Of a stretch of 64,000 nucleotides of DNA, positions 26,105-34,455 are shown one piece after another. The stretch's first letter is position 1; each line of letters begins with the position of its first letter. Source of the stretch: Paenibacillus massiliensis 2301065 = DSM 16942 (lineage in GTDB: Bacteria > Bacillota > Bacilli > Paenibacillales > Paenibacillaceae); NCBI RefSeq assembly GCF_000377505.1, contig NZ_KB898193.1, positions 248,001 to 312,000 on the forward strand, written 5' to 3'. The notes under the pieces were generated by a model. That model did not search any database, had not been told where the DNA came from, and saw only the letters and a program-made list of their open reading frames with translations. The position numbers and the translations under genes are program-made.

Positions 26105-26359
26105 TTAGGGTTCTTGTTTGTTCGCAGCTGACTTCTGCTCCGTTGCAGACTCAGGCTTGGAGGAAGTAGCTGATGCGTGAGCTGGCTTGGATTTGTGCTC
26201 CTCGACATGCTCCTCGGCCATCAGCTCGCGTGCACCGTTCTTGAATTCTCGAAATGTTCGCCCCAGCGCTCGCCCAAGCTCAGGAAGCTTCTGAGGTCCG
26301 AACAATAGCAGTGCTAGTATTATCAACAAAATATAGCCTGAAGCCCCGATCGTCGGCAT
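26105..26359 (-). CDS. tatA: Twin-arginine translocase subunit TatA
   Basis: About 84 residues. Short N-terminus, one membrane helix (SGYILLIILALLLFG), the invariant FGPQKLPELGRALGRTFREF hinge and amphipathic helix, then a charged tail rich in Lys, Ala and Glu. The ATG at 26359 is used because AAGGAGG is seven bases upstream; the ATG two codons earlier is too close. Forms the protein-conducting oligomer with TatC. Directly upstream of tatC and downstream of the molybdenum cofactor genes mogA/moaC, a sensible grouping because many Tat substrates carry molybdopterin. Confidence 0.93.
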   Translation of the reverse strand: MPTIGASGYILLIILALLLFGPQKLPELGRALGRTFREFKNGARELMAEEHVEEHKSKPAHASATSSKPESATEQKSAANKQEP

Positions 26360-26444
26360 GTCCATTCCTCCTTATCATGCAAGGCATAAGGTTAGCATCA
26401 CAGCTTCATGTCCATACTCGTCATGGTCTCCTGCCGTAGAATCC

Positions 26445-26936
26445 TCAAGAGCCCTGCTTGAATTGACCAGTTACCATGAGCAAAGCTTCCGGAAGCTGAT
26501 CCATGATGGCAGCCAGATTCTCATGTACACCTTTTGGAGTACCAGGCAGGTTCACAATGAGGCTACGTCCCCGTATACCCACCGTACCCCTGAAGAGCAT
26601 GGCTGCCCGGTTCTTCTGCATAACAGATGCTCTCATGGCCTCCGCCATACCAGGGACTTCACGCTCAATGACACGCCGGGTCGCTTCTGGAGTCACATCT
26701 CGAATGGCCAGTTCTGTTCCGCCTGTCGTCAGCACCAGGTCGGCATGAAAGTAATCTGTCATTTCAATAAGTGCCGCTATAATCTCATCCGGCTCGTCAG
26801 GCACAATGCGGTATTCTACAATCTCTCCGCCCAACTCTTCCTCGATCAGTTCACGAATGACCTGAGCACTGGTATCCTCTCGTTCCCCGCGGGCTCCTTT
26901 ATCGCTGGCTGTCAGAATCGCTGTTCTCCACAACAT
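26445..26936 (-). CDS. Molybdenum cofactor biosynthesis protein, MogA/MoaB family
   Basis: 163 residues, MoCF-biosynthesis fold: LTASDKGARGEREDTSAQVI, DLVLTTGGTELAIRDVTPEA, the substrate-loop RGRSLIVNLPGTPKGVHENL. Enzymes of this family adenylylate molybdopterin before metal insertion; MogA and MoaB cannot be told apart with certainty here. ATG 26936 follows TAGGAGAAGGG. It follows moaC on the same strand with a 140-bp gap. Confidence 0.9.
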   Translation of the reverse strand: MLWRTAILTASDKGARGEREDTSAQVIRELIEEELGGEIVEYRIVPDEPDEIIAALIEMTDYFHADLVLTTGGTELAIRDVTPEATRRVIEREVPGMAEAMRASVMQKNRAAMLFRGTVGIRGRSLIVNLPGTPKGVHENLAAIMDQLPEALLMVTGQFKQGS

Positions 26937-27078
26937 AAGATCACCCTTCTCCTATGTTCAGCATCTACAGCCCGTAGGCTGAAGTGCCGATTTTTGTATC
27001 CTATCCCGTTCTTTGCGACCATACAGTACTTCAAAGCCCCAGTCCGCCAGATTTCGGAGATATAGATCATATAGCTAG

Positions 27079-27555
27079 TTATTCACCACGCTGAAAATCC
27101 CCGCTCTTGCCTCCGGTCTTGGATTGCAGCATGGTCGGGCCGATCACAATATCCTTCTGCAGTGCCTTGCACATATCATAGACGGTCAGAGCAGCCGCAG
27201 AAGCTGCAGTCAAGGCCTCCATCTCGACTCCCGTCTTACCTTCAGTCTTAACCTCCGCTTCAATATAGAGGATATCCTCACCATTGTCGCTGAAGTTAAT
27301 ATTCACGCCTGTCAGGGCCAACGGATGACACATCGGAATCCAATCGGAGGTCTTCTTGGCTCCCTGTATACCAGCTACCTGCGCAACCGCCAGCACATCA
27401 CCCTTCTTCACAGCCCCTTCACGTATTGCTCGCAAGGTAGATGGAGCCATTGTAAGACTCGTAACGGCTACGGCGGTACGCACACTTGGTGTCTTCCCTG
27501 ATATATCTACCATCCGCGCGCGCCCTTGCTCATTAAAATGGGTAAAAGACTCCAC
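27079..27555 (-). CDS. moaC: Cyclic pyranopterin monophosphate synthase
   Basis: MoaC of 158 residues, which completes formation of cPMP after MoaA in molybdopterin synthesis. Family motifs: THFNEQGRARMVDISGK, AQVAGIQGAKKTSDWIPMCH (with PMCHPLAL active-site region), EVKTEGKTGVEMEALTAAS and LTVYDMCKALQKDI. The start is GTG 27555 with GAAGGTG upstream. The gene lies between the folate cyclo-ligase and mogA, all on the minus strand and probably co-transcribed. Confidence 0.96.
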   Translation of the reverse strand: MESFTHFNEQGRARMVDISGKTPSVRTAVAVTSLTMAPSTLRAIREGAVKKGDVLAVAQVAGIQGAKKTSDWIPMCHPLALTGVNINFSDNGEDILYIEAEVKTEGKTGVEMEALTAASAAALTVYDMCKALQKDIVIGPTMLQSKTGGKSGDFQRGE

Positions 27556-27573
27556 CCTGTCACCTTCCCTTGA

Positions 27574-28206
27574 TTATCTTGTCGTACTAATACTGCCATC
27601 ACTCGTGAAAATGAAATCCAGCCTGAGATCCGTACTCTCCATCGGTACATGTGCAATGAGTTGCTCTGGAAAGGCGAGCGCAACATAACAAGGCTTGTCC
27701 GTCTGTTCAGAACGGGCTTGCCCCACAACGTTAGCAAAGCGATCATAATATCCGCCTCCATAGCCCAGCCTGCCTCCACTCTGATCAAAGGCCAAACCTG
27801 GTACGACTACCCAACTCACCTCTCCCCATTGCTTCCGAGGCCAAAGTGGGCAATGCTCAGCAGGCTCCAAAATCCCCCAAGCTCCTGGCACCAGATCGGA
27901 TGGACTCCTGATCTCGCGCAGCTCTAATGTATGTGCTTCTTGCAGTACCTTCGGTGCCAGCACCAGATCGCCTTTACTCCAGCTATGATGAATGAGCTCC
28001 AGCGTCGAAATCTCGCTACCGTAGGGTATGTAGCTGAACAGCGTGAGTCTGCCACCTCCGCTGCGTCCACGCAGCTCCTCCCAGGCCTGAATCGCATGCT
28101 GACAAGCCATACTGGAGTCCACTGTGTGAGCATCCTTAGCCCTAGCGTTCCTGAGCTGTCGCTGCTGGGCTCGTATGCTGGCCTTGATTCGGCTGATATC
28201 CGTCAT
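27574..28206 (-). CDS. 5-formyltetrahydrofolate cyclo-ligase
   Basis: ATP-dependent conversion of 5-formyl-THF to 5,10-methenyl-THF, recycling a dead-end folate. 210 residues with the family features LFSYIPYGSEISTLELI, VVPGLAFDQSGGRLGYGGGYYDR (the glycine-rich substrate site, given here by positions around residues 130-152), and FPEQLIAHVPMESTDLRLD. ATG 28206 has AAAGGA at good distance; upstream in-frame codons precede it. First gene of the minus-strand run towards moaC. Equivalent to B. subtilis YqgN. Confidence 0.93.
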   Translation of the reverse strand: MTDISRIKASIRAQQRQLRNARAKDAHTVDSSMACQHAIQAWEELRGRSGGGRLTLFSYIPYGSEISTLELIHHSWSKGDLVLAPKVLQEAHTLELREIRSPSDLVPGAWGILEPAEHCPLWPRKQWGEVSWVVVPGLAFDQSGGRLGYGGGYYDRFANVVGQARSEQTDKPCYVALAFPEQLIAHVPMESTDLRLDFIFTSDGSISTTR

Positions 28207-28408
28207 GAAGCAGTTCCTTTCGTTCTTGTCCATGCTGCCTGATCATAGTCTCTAAACATTCTACTTGTAGTGTATCATTGATTGTGGAAAATAACCACAA
28301 GCCCGGTGCCTCAAGCCGCCGCTGCTGTGCATTCCGCAGGATTTCATGTACACTGGTAATAGGTCTGCCGTTAGCAGACGCAAATTGTGATGGAGGAATA
28401 GAATCGTT

Positions 28409-30358
28409 ATGCTGCTGCAAGTATCTGGCATTACAAAAGCATATGAAGTTGACCCGATTCTGGACGGGGTAAATCTGCAAGTTCTTGAACGCGAACGGAT
28501 CGGCCTCGTTGGTGTGAACGGCGCGGGCAAATCCACCCTGCTGAAAATCATTGCAGGAGAGCTGTCTTATGATGCAGGACAAATATACAAATCCAAAGAG
28601 ACCCGGATCGGATATCTGGCGCAAAATAGCGGACTGGATTCTCAAAGATCCATCTGGGAAGAAATGCTGCGTGTATTCGACACGCTCGTGACCGCAGAGG
28701 CTGAGTTGCGGCAAATGGAGCAGGAGATCGCAGAACAGGCACAGGACCAATCTACCAAGGCCTACGAGGAGCTGCTGGAGCGCTACGCTCGCAAGTCCGA
28801 CTGGTTCAAGGATCAGGGCGGTTATGAGATGGAGACTCGCATTCGCAGCGTACTGCACGGAATGGGCTTCGGTAGCTTCGCTCCGGATACCCCAATTTCA
28901 ACGCTAAGCGGAGGCCAGAAGACCCGTCTGGCACTAGCCCGCATTTTGCTGCAGGCACCTGATCTGCTCATGCTTGATGAGCCTACCAACTATCTCGACA
29001 TTCAGACCCTGACCTGGCTGGAGGATTATCTCCGGGCCTATCCAGGCGCCTTGCTTGTCGTATCCCATGACCGTTACTTTCTGGATCGGCTCGTCACGAC
29101 CATTGTCGAGATCGAGCGACATCAATCCACTCGTTATACCGGCAATTATTCTCGTTATATTGAGCTGAAGGCTGCCGAGTACGAGGCACAGATGAAGCAG
29201 TTCGAGAAGCAGCAGGTCGAGATTGCCAAGCTTGAGGACTTTATTCAGAAAAATCTTGTACGTGCCTCCACGACCAAGCGTGCCCAGAGTCGCCGAAAAG
29301 CACTTGAAAAAATGGATCGAATGGATAAACCAGCAGGCGAGCTGAAGAAGGCGCATTTTTCCTTCGACATCCAGTACATGTCGGGCAAGGACGTGCTGAC
29401 AGCCGAGAACCTCTCCGTCGAGTTCCAGCAGGGACAACCTCTGTTCAGGAATGTATCGTTCCAGCTCTGGCGCGGAGACACGGTGGCTCTGATTGGACCG
29501 AATGGAGTCGGTAAATCCACCCTGCTAAAATGTCTGACAGACTCCCTTCGTCCCAATCAGGGGGCCATTCATTGGGGAAGCAAGATCAAGATCGGTTATT
29601 ATGATCAGGAGCATACCAGTCTGAATCCCAGCAATACCGTATTGGAGGAGCTGTGGAGTGAGTATCCACATCTGGAAGAGGCTCGAATTCGTACGGTACT
29701 TGGGAACTTTCTTTTTAGTGGAGAGGACGTACTGAAGAAGGTATCTACCTTGAGTGGTGGGGAGAAGGCCCGTCTCTCTCTCTCGAAGCTGATGCTGCGA
29801 GAAGCCAACATGCTGATTCTTGACGAGCCTACGAACCATCTGGATCTGTTCAGTCGCGAGGTACTAGAGGCTGCGTTGCTGGATTATGAGGGAACATTAC
29901 TGTTCATTTCCCATGACCGTTATTTCCTGAATAAAATGGCTGAACGGGTCATTGAGCTGCATCCAGAAGGCATGGAGCAATTCCTGGGGAACTATGACGA
30001 TTATGTGGCCAAGAAGCTGGAGCTTAAGGAGATTGCCTTGGAAAATGCCTCAGCCGCCAATAACAGTAAGACCGCTACCGAGTCCAGTCCGTCTGAGGCG
30101 GACAAGAACGGAGCATCTTCCTATGCAGCCGGAAAACAGGCCAAAAGTGAGGAACGCAGCCGTCAGCGTAAGGTCGAGGCCTATGAACAACAGATCGCCG
30201 AGCTGGAGGAGACAATCCACGCCTTGGAGCTGGAGATGGCCTCGCCTGAGGTATATCAGGATTACGAAGCTCTGCAGGCCATTCAGGGCAAGCTTGAGGA
30301 GCGGAAGCAGGAGCTTACAGAAGTGTACTCAGCTTGGGAACAGCTGCTAGGAGAATAA
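28409..30358 (+). CDS. ydiF: ABC-F family ATPase, YdiF-like
   Basis: Soluble duplicated ABC ATPase of 649 residues that acts on ribosomes rather than in transport. Two Walker A motifs (GVNGAGKST near residue 36 and GPNGVGKST near 367), two signature motifs (LSGGQKTRLAL, LSGGEKARLSL), two Walker B/D-loop segments (LMLDEPTNYLDI, LILDEPTNHLDL), and the ABC-F linker with KNLVRASTTKRAQSRRKALE. A charged coiled-coil C-terminal domain fills about residues 560-649. It matches B. subtilis YdiF throughout and lies, as there, convergent to the tsaD (gcp) operon. Confidence 0.93.
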   Translation: MLLQVSGITKAYEVDPILDGVNLQVLERERIGLVGVNGAGKSTLLKIIAGELSYDAGQIYKSKETRIGYLAQNSGLDSQRSIWEEMLRVFDTLVTAEAELRQMEQEIAEQAQDQSTKAYEELLERYARKSDWFKDQGGYEMETRIRSVLHGMGFGSFAPDTPISTLSGGQKTRLALARILLQAPDLLMLDEPTNYLDIQTLTWLEDYLRAYPGALLVVSHDRYFLDRLVTTIVEIERHQSTRYTGNYSRYIELKAAEYEAQMKQFEKQQVEIAKLEDFIQKNLVRASTTKRAQSRRKALEKMDRMDKPAGELKKAHFSFDIQYMSGKDVLTAENLSVEFQQGQPLFRNVSFQLWRGDTVALIGPNGVGKSTLLKCLTDSLRPNQGAIHWGSKIKIGYYDQEHTSLNPSNTVLEELWSEYPHLEEARIRTVLGNFLFSGEDVLKKVSTLSGGEKARLSLSKLMLREANMLILDEPTNHLDLFSREVLEAALLDYEGTLLFISHDRYFLNKMAERVIELHPEGMEQFLGNYDDYVAKKLELKEIALENASAANNSKTATESSPSEADKNGASSYAAGKQAKSEERSRQRKVEAYEQQIAELEETIHALELEMASPEVYQDYEALQAIQGKLEERKQELTEVYSAWEQLLGE

Positions 30359-30425
30359 ATCTGCCGTACTGTAAACGATGTGTAAAAAAAACGACAAATT
30401 TTATTACCGCCGTCTGTACACAAAG

Positions 30426-30674
30426 TTATTCACATTAAAACTGCATACACAATAGAAGAAAATGACCTTGATTGGTCATTTTTTTCTTTGTTATATAAGG
30501 GCTGTGTTAAGTAATCCACTCGATAACCAGTATTATCCACCCTTTTATCCACATTATCCACAATTTTCGTCATCATTTTGTTAAGATCTATCCCCTGTGC
30601 TCCCATTCGACAAATTTCATGGCTGGCGGGCCTTTTCAGTCATTATCCACAGAAAAGCATGGATATGTGGATAA
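30426..30674. promoter_or_regulatory. DnaA-box cluster in the ydiF/tsaD intergenic region
   Basis: Within 250 bp there are four perfect DnaA boxes: TTATCCACA at 30545-30553, 30554-30562 (directly abutting) and 30643-30651, and its reverse complement at 30666-30674. There are two one-mismatch boxes, TTATTCACA at 30426-30434 and TTATCCACC at 30533-30541. The 570-bp gap between convergent ydiF and tsaD contains no gene, only these boxes and two terminators. In B. subtilis the gcp-ydiF gap is one of the DnaA-box clusters outside oriC (recalled from ChIP studies), so this looks like a conserved DnaA-titrating site rather than an origin. Confidence 0.8.
30457..30486 (+). terminator. Rho-independent terminator of ydiF
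   Basis: AATGACC / GGTCATT stem with 6-nt loop (30461-30480) followed by TTTTTCTTT on the plus strand. Confidence 0.9.
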
Positions 30675-30741
30675 CATTGTTAACAACTTGACAAATGTCA
30701 TTGCACCAATTTCCGATTTTGGGATACCTATCGCGTGTATT

Positions 30742-30776
30742 AAAAAAGCCTGCCGACTCTGCAAGAGACGACAGGC
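30742..30776 (-). terminator. Rho-independent terminator of the tsaE-tsaB-rimI-tsaD operon
   Basis: A 13-position stem with one mismatch (30748-30776, GCCTG/CAGGC outer pairs) is followed on the minus strand by TTTTTTAAT. Confidence 0.85.
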
Positions 30777-30927
30777 ACTATGTTAAATGGTCAGTGATTC
30801 TATCTAAAGCTATCCTTAATCCAATCTAATTTGGAGCTTGGGTCTTATAACCAACCTAAACAGAGTTCACAAGAAGTCCTGATAAGCATAGTGCTCATCT
30901 GGCCAATGCTACAGTAAGGCTTCGACG

Positions 30928-32001
30928 TTACTCCGCCCTTTGAACGGACCAATGCTCCAGGGATAATCCAGGATCTGCCTTCATATCAAGTGCGGAGGAC
31001 TCTCCATGCTGCCATTTGATATAAGCTGCGGCTCCGATCATCGCTGCATTGTCCGTGCAATATTTCATCGGTGGGATCAGTAGCTCAATTCCTTCTCGCT
31101 CGCAGCGCTCCTGTAGTGCAGCTCGCAGACCGCGATTGGCAGCTACACCACCGCAGAGCAGCAATTGCTTCGCCTTGAACTGGTGCATGGCACGGACGGA
31201 TTTCTCTACAAGCACCTCAATCACAGATTCCTGAAAGCCGCGAGCAATCGCCCCGGGATGAATCTCTTCTCCCTTCATCTTCGCCTGATTAATGGCATTC
31301 AGCACGGCTGACTTTAAGCCGCTGAAGCTGAAATCATAGGAGTCCGCCTCCAGCCAGGCACGGGGAAGCGGGGTTACCTCGTCCGATTCCAGGGCCATTC
31401 GGTCCACATGCGGTCCACCAGGGTACGGGAAGCCGATGGCACGAGCAACCTTGTCATAGGCTTCACCCACCGCATCATCGCGTGTGCGTCCAATGACCTG
31501 AAAGCTCCCTTCTGATTCCATCAGGACCAGCTCCGTATGGCCTCCCGATACCACGAGAGCCATACATGGGTATTTCAGCTCCGAGGTCAGTGCATTAGCA
31601 TAAATATGTCCAGCAATATGGTGTGTGCCGATCAGTGGCTTGTCGAAGGCAAGCGCGGCACTTTTCGCTGCTACGATCCCTACGAGTAGTGCACCGACAA
31701 GCCCCGGCCCTTGCGTCACGGCAACAGCGGATAGCTCCTCCGGATCAATACCTGACTTCTCCACAGCCTCCTCCAGCATATAGGTAATGCTCTCGACGTG
31801 TTTGCGCGAAGCAACCTCGGGTACGACGCCCCCAAATGCTTGATGAGTATCGATCTGACTGGCAATCAGATTCGACAGCACCTCCGTACCATCCTTGATG
31901 ACCGAGACGGCTGTCTCATCACAGCTGGTCTCGATGGCTAATATATAACAAGGCTTCGATGGTTCAATTACATCTGCCTTGATGTGCTCCTGCATTGTCA
32001 T
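30928..32001 (-). CDS. tsaD: tRNA N6-adenosine threonylcarbamoyltransferase
   Basis: TsaD (Gcp/YgjD), about 357 residues. It transfers threonylcarbamoyl to A37 of ANN-decoding tRNAs together with TsaB and TsaE. ASKHA-fold motifs: ILAIETSCDETAVSVI, metal-binding HHIAGHIYAN, VSGGHTELVLM, KVARAIGFPYPGGPHVDR, SGLKSAVLN and GGVAANRGLRAAL. The ATG at 32001 overlaps the rimI stop (ATGA); ATG 31995 with AAAGGG upstream is an alternative. Last gene of a tightly overlapping four-gene operon. Confidence 0.96.
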   Translation of the reverse strand: MTMQEHIKADVIEPSKPCYILAIETSCDETAVSVIKDGTEVLSNLIASQIDTHQAFGGVVPEVASRKHVESITYMLEEAVEKSGIDPEELSAVAVTQGPGLVGALLVGIVAAKSAALAFDKPLIGTHHIAGHIYANALTSELKYPCMALVVSGGHTELVLMESEGSFQVIGRTRDDAVGEAYDKVARAIGFPYPGGPHVDRMALESDEVTPLPRAWLEADSYDFSFSGLKSAVLNAINQAKMKGEEIHPGAIARGFQESVIEVLVEKSVRAMHQFKAKQLLLCGGVAANRGLRAALQERCEREGIELLIPPMKYCTDNAAMIGAAAYIKWQHGESSALDMKADPGLSLEHWSVQRAE

Positions 32002-32519
32002 CCCTTTGTCCACTCCTCCTGGTCTTCGGGATTATGTCCGGCAGGAAGGTCAGCCCACATAATAAGGGCATCCTCCTGATTGTCCGAATAATAGCCTTTG
32101 CGCATGCCTGAAGGTATAAATCCCTTTTTCTCATATAATTTCTGGGCCACATGATTGGAGACACGGACCTCCAGCGTCATTCGTTCCATTCCTAATTGGC
32201 TCGCCTGCTTCATCAGTTCGTCAAGCAACCGCTCTCCGAGTCTGCGTCCGCGATATTGCTCACGCACGGCAATGTTTGTGATATGGGCTTCATCGAGAAT
32301 CGTCCACATGCCAGCATATCCGATAGCGTCTCCATCCAGCTCCATCAGCAGATATTTGGCGAACATATTATGGGTTAGCTCATTGCGAAATGCATCCTCG
32401 GTCCAGGGCAATGTAAAACATTCCCGCTCAATCTTCATGACCGCTTGAATGTCAGCTACCAGCATAGGACGGAAGGTAATGCTCGCCTCCTGCCGTTCTT
32501 GCTCGTTCAGCTCCCTCAT
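31998..32519 (-). CDS. rimI: Ribosomal-protein-alanine N-acetyltransferase
   Basis: GNAT-family acetyltransferase of 173 residues, RimI type (acetylates the N-terminus of ribosomal protein S18 in E. coli). Visible motifs: MLVADIQAVMKIERECFTLPW, the acetyl-CoA loop REQYRGRRLGERLLDELM (R-G-R-x-x-G), LEVRVSNHVAQKLYEKKGF and RKGYYSDNQEDALIMWA. ATG 32519 overlaps the tsaB stop codon as ATGA and its own stop overlaps the tsaD start, so it sits inside the tsa operon as in Bacillus (YdiD). Confidence 0.93.
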   Translation of the reverse strand: MRELNEQERQEASITFRPMLVADIQAVMKIERECFTLPWTEDAFRNELTHNMFAKYLLMELDGDAIGYAGMWTILDEAHITNIAVREQYRGRRLGERLLDELMKQASQLGMERMTLEVRVSNHVAQKLYEKKGFIPSGMRKGYYSDNQEDALIMWADLPAGHNPEDQEEWTKG

Positions 32520-33388
32520 GTGCTTGTCGCCCCCTTCGTACGTGCCTGAAGCAGGTTGACCTCCGCCTCTGCCAACTGCGTATAGTTCGGCACCAAGGTA
32601 TGAAGCTCATCCTCTTGTCCATCCTGTAACCGTGTAGCACCGAGCCTTCCGATCCATCGTCCCTCCAGCTCATAGGGTTGAGCCCTAAGCTCCAATAGCT
32701 CTGACAGCTCTGTGGCAGTAAGTTGGTGCACCTCAGTCTCTCCTACCAGGTATATGGCCTTGGGACGTTCCTGTGGTGAGGTGTCCTGGACAAGCTGGAC
32801 CAGTTCCTCCACCCAACTACTCATAAGCCGGATCGCATCCGGGGCTAGTCGACGGGGTTCACTACTACCAGCTGCTGCGAACAACGATGTATACACCTGA
32901 CCACGCCGCGCATCCAGCAGTGGCACAATCCACTGTATGTAATTTGCTTCGTCTACCTGCGCGGGGGAAGCTACAGTCCCCCCAATCTGACTCTCTTCAG
33001 AATGCTTCGCTGCTTCACCAGCCTGTGCCCGGTTCCAGCCTCCCCAGGCTAGTGCCTGTAATGTGGATACGCCTACCACAGGGACCTTCCAGGCCCAAGC
33101 CAGCGTCTTTGCGGCCGTAACTGCAATTCGCACCCCTGTGTAGGAGCCTGGCCCAATGCCGACAGCGATTCCCGCAATCTGCTCACGTGCTGTCCCAGTC
33201 TCCAGCATTAGCTCTTGAAGTCCAGTCAGGACATGAACGGAATGATTGCGCTCTCCGTGTATATTTTTCTCCTCGATCAGCTGCTGCGAACGTGCTTCCA
33301 CTACTGCTGCGGCCATGACCGCCGTAGCTGTATCCAGCGCCAATAGCCGCATCTGCGGCTGGTTCTTTTCATGATTCATATCGTTCAT
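32516..33388 (-). CDS. tsaB: tRNA threonylcarbamoyladenosine biosynthesis protein TsaB
   Basis: TsaB (YeaZ), about 290 residues. It is the scaffold partner of TsaD; ASKHA fold without catalytic activity. Motifs: LLALDTATAVMAAAVVE, GERNHSVHVLTGLQELM, IAGIAVGIGPGSYTGVRIAV and VPVVGVSTLQALA. The start ATG 33388 overlaps the tsaE stop (ATGA). The C-terminal half (about 160-290) is more divergent and longer than the E. coli protein, as usual in Bacilli (YdiC). Confidence 0.93.
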   Translation of the reverse strand: MNDMNHEKNQPQMRLLALDTATAVMAAAVVEARSQQLIEEKNIHGERNHSVHVLTGLQELMLETGTAREQIAGIAVGIGPGSYTGVRIAVTAAKTLAWAWKVPVVGVSTLQALAWGGWNRAQAGEAAKHSEESQIGGTVASPAQVDEANYIQWIVPLLDARRGQVYTSLFAAAGSSEPRRLAPDAIRLMSSWVEELVQLVQDTSPQERPKAIYLVGETEVHQLTATELSELLELRAQPYELEGRWIGRLGATRLQDGQEDELHTLVPNYTQLAEAEVNLLQARTKGATST

Positions 33389-33864
33389 ACTCCATTCTCT
33401 CCAAGACTGGCACACCAGTCAGCATATAGCTCACCATAGCCATTCAGCTGGATAATCCGTTCCTGTTCTCCGGTATACTCAATTCTGATGTGCAGATGCT
33501 CGGGCGGGAGCAGCTCGGGAATCAAGCTCCCCCATTCAACCAGACACACGCCTTCACCATAGAAATATTCATCCAGGCCAAGCTCCTCGGCCTCTTCCTG
33601 GCTGATCCGGTACACATCCATATGGTACAAAGGCCATCTGCCTTCATATTCCTTAATAATCGTAAATGTAGGACTATTCACAACGCCCTCTACGCCCAGA
33701 TGTCTGGCAAATGCTTTGGAGAAGGCTGTCTTACCTGCTCCGAGATCCCCATCCAGTACGATAATTGCCCCTGGTACGGATCTTAGCGCCAGCTGTGCTG
33801 CCAGCTTGTCCGTATCCTGTTCACTTCGGGAACGAAATGTATAACTACCTTGATTTGAACTCAT
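33385..33864 (-). CDS. tsaE: tRNA threonylcarbamoyladenosine biosynthesis ATPase TsaE
   Basis: TsaE (YjeE/YdiB), 159 residues. P-loop ATPase that drives turnover of the TsaB-TsaD complex. Walker A LDGDLGAGKTAFSKAFA, then NSPTFTIIKEYEGRWPLYHM and DVYRI, and VEWGSLIPELLP. Four near-consecutive start codons occur; ATG 33864 is taken because GAGGTG lies six bases upstream. First gene of the operon, preceded about 22 bp upstream by the dispersed structured element copy B. Confidence 0.94.
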   Translation of the reverse strand: MSSNQGSYTFRSRSEQDTDKLAAQLALRSVPGAIIVLDGDLGAGKTAFSKAFARHLGVEGVVNSPTFTIIKEYEGRWPLYHMDVYRISQEEAEELGLDEYFYGEGVCLVEWGSLIPELLPPEHLHIRIEYTGEQERIIQLNGYGELYADWCASLGENGV

Positions 33865-33885
33865 CATCATCACCTCAGAGCCTGA

Positions 33886-33990
33886 CTAGTACCTTGACCA
33901 GATCCAATGTGAGTGTCGAGCCGCTTCTCCGCTAACGACCATGCTTCCCAGATCACTCAACCCAAAAATTTGATTCGGTCCCTATTCCAG
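33886..33990 (-). repeat. Dispersed ~105-bp structured element, copy B (upstream of tsaE)
   Basis: Second copy of the element at 7430-7536. Read towards tsaE it ends GGATCTGGTCAAGGTACTAG and shares the block AAGCGGCTCGACACTCACAT with copy A. Its other end (CTGGAATAGGGACC) is more degenerate but still partly complementary to the first. It ends about 22 bp before the tsaE start, so it would be in the tsaE leader if transcription starts upstream of it. The rest of the 330-bp gap to sspH holds a terminator and nothing else recognised. Confidence 0.75.
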
Positions 33991-34130
33991 CTTCCATAAC
34001 TTGACCTTTATTATATATTTCACGTCAAGCTCCCGCAAGGAAAGCTCGTGATTTCGTAATATATGTAGATTTTGGCCATGAAGAAGTATTCACCTAGGTC
34101 GATTGCACGCTCATTCCTATGAATTTACGC

Positions 34131-34169
34131 AAAAAAAGGATGCCCGCATAACAATCGTTGCAGCATCCT
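34131..34169 (-). terminator. Rho-independent terminator of sspH
   Basis: Stem AGGATGC (34137-34143) with GCATCCT (34163-34169), extended by inner pairing. On the minus strand it is followed by TTTTTTTGCG. It lies 25 bp past the sspH stop. Confidence 0.85.
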
Positions 34170-34193
34170 GACATTGCTCCTTTTCATTCAACC

Positions 34194-34379
34194 TTAACTT
34201 TCTTCCTCCAGACGATCCACCCGTACTGTCATCGTATTCGTGGGCCTGCTTCCAACTTGAACCGTCGCCATACCATTCTCCGCATCCACATGCTCGATCC
34301 AGACCGGCTCTCCCTCCAGCTTGACCGAAATCATCTCCTTGGAGTTGTAAATATCTACTGCACGCTTCACATCCATCAT
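34194..34379 (-). CDS. sspH: H-type small acid-soluble spore protein
   Basis: 61 residues, SspH family: MDVKRAVDIYNSKEMISVKL, then GEPVWIEHVDAENGMATVQV and a closing VRVDRLEE. Minor SASPs of this type accumulate in the spore core. ATG follows AAAGGAG at 11 bases; a second ATG is the next codon. It is 76 bp downstream of a small hypothetical gene on the same strand and probably shares that gene's forespore-type promoter at 34781-34810. Confidence 0.9.
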   Translation of the reverse strand: MMDVKRAVDIYNSKEMISVKLEGEPVWIEHVDAENGMATVQVGSRPTNTMTVRVDRLEEES

Positions 34380-34455
34380 ACGGCTTACAGCTCCTTTCTG
34401 AGTTTATCCTATCGCCCTTTTAGCCTTTTTTAGCCTCTCACAGCCTTTTGCCAGC

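Noticed and set aside
30359..30927. Replication origin
   Set aside because: DnaA boxes are clustered, but no dnaA/dnaN, no AT-rich unwinding region next to them and the flanking genes are those of a known B. subtilis DnaA-box cluster.
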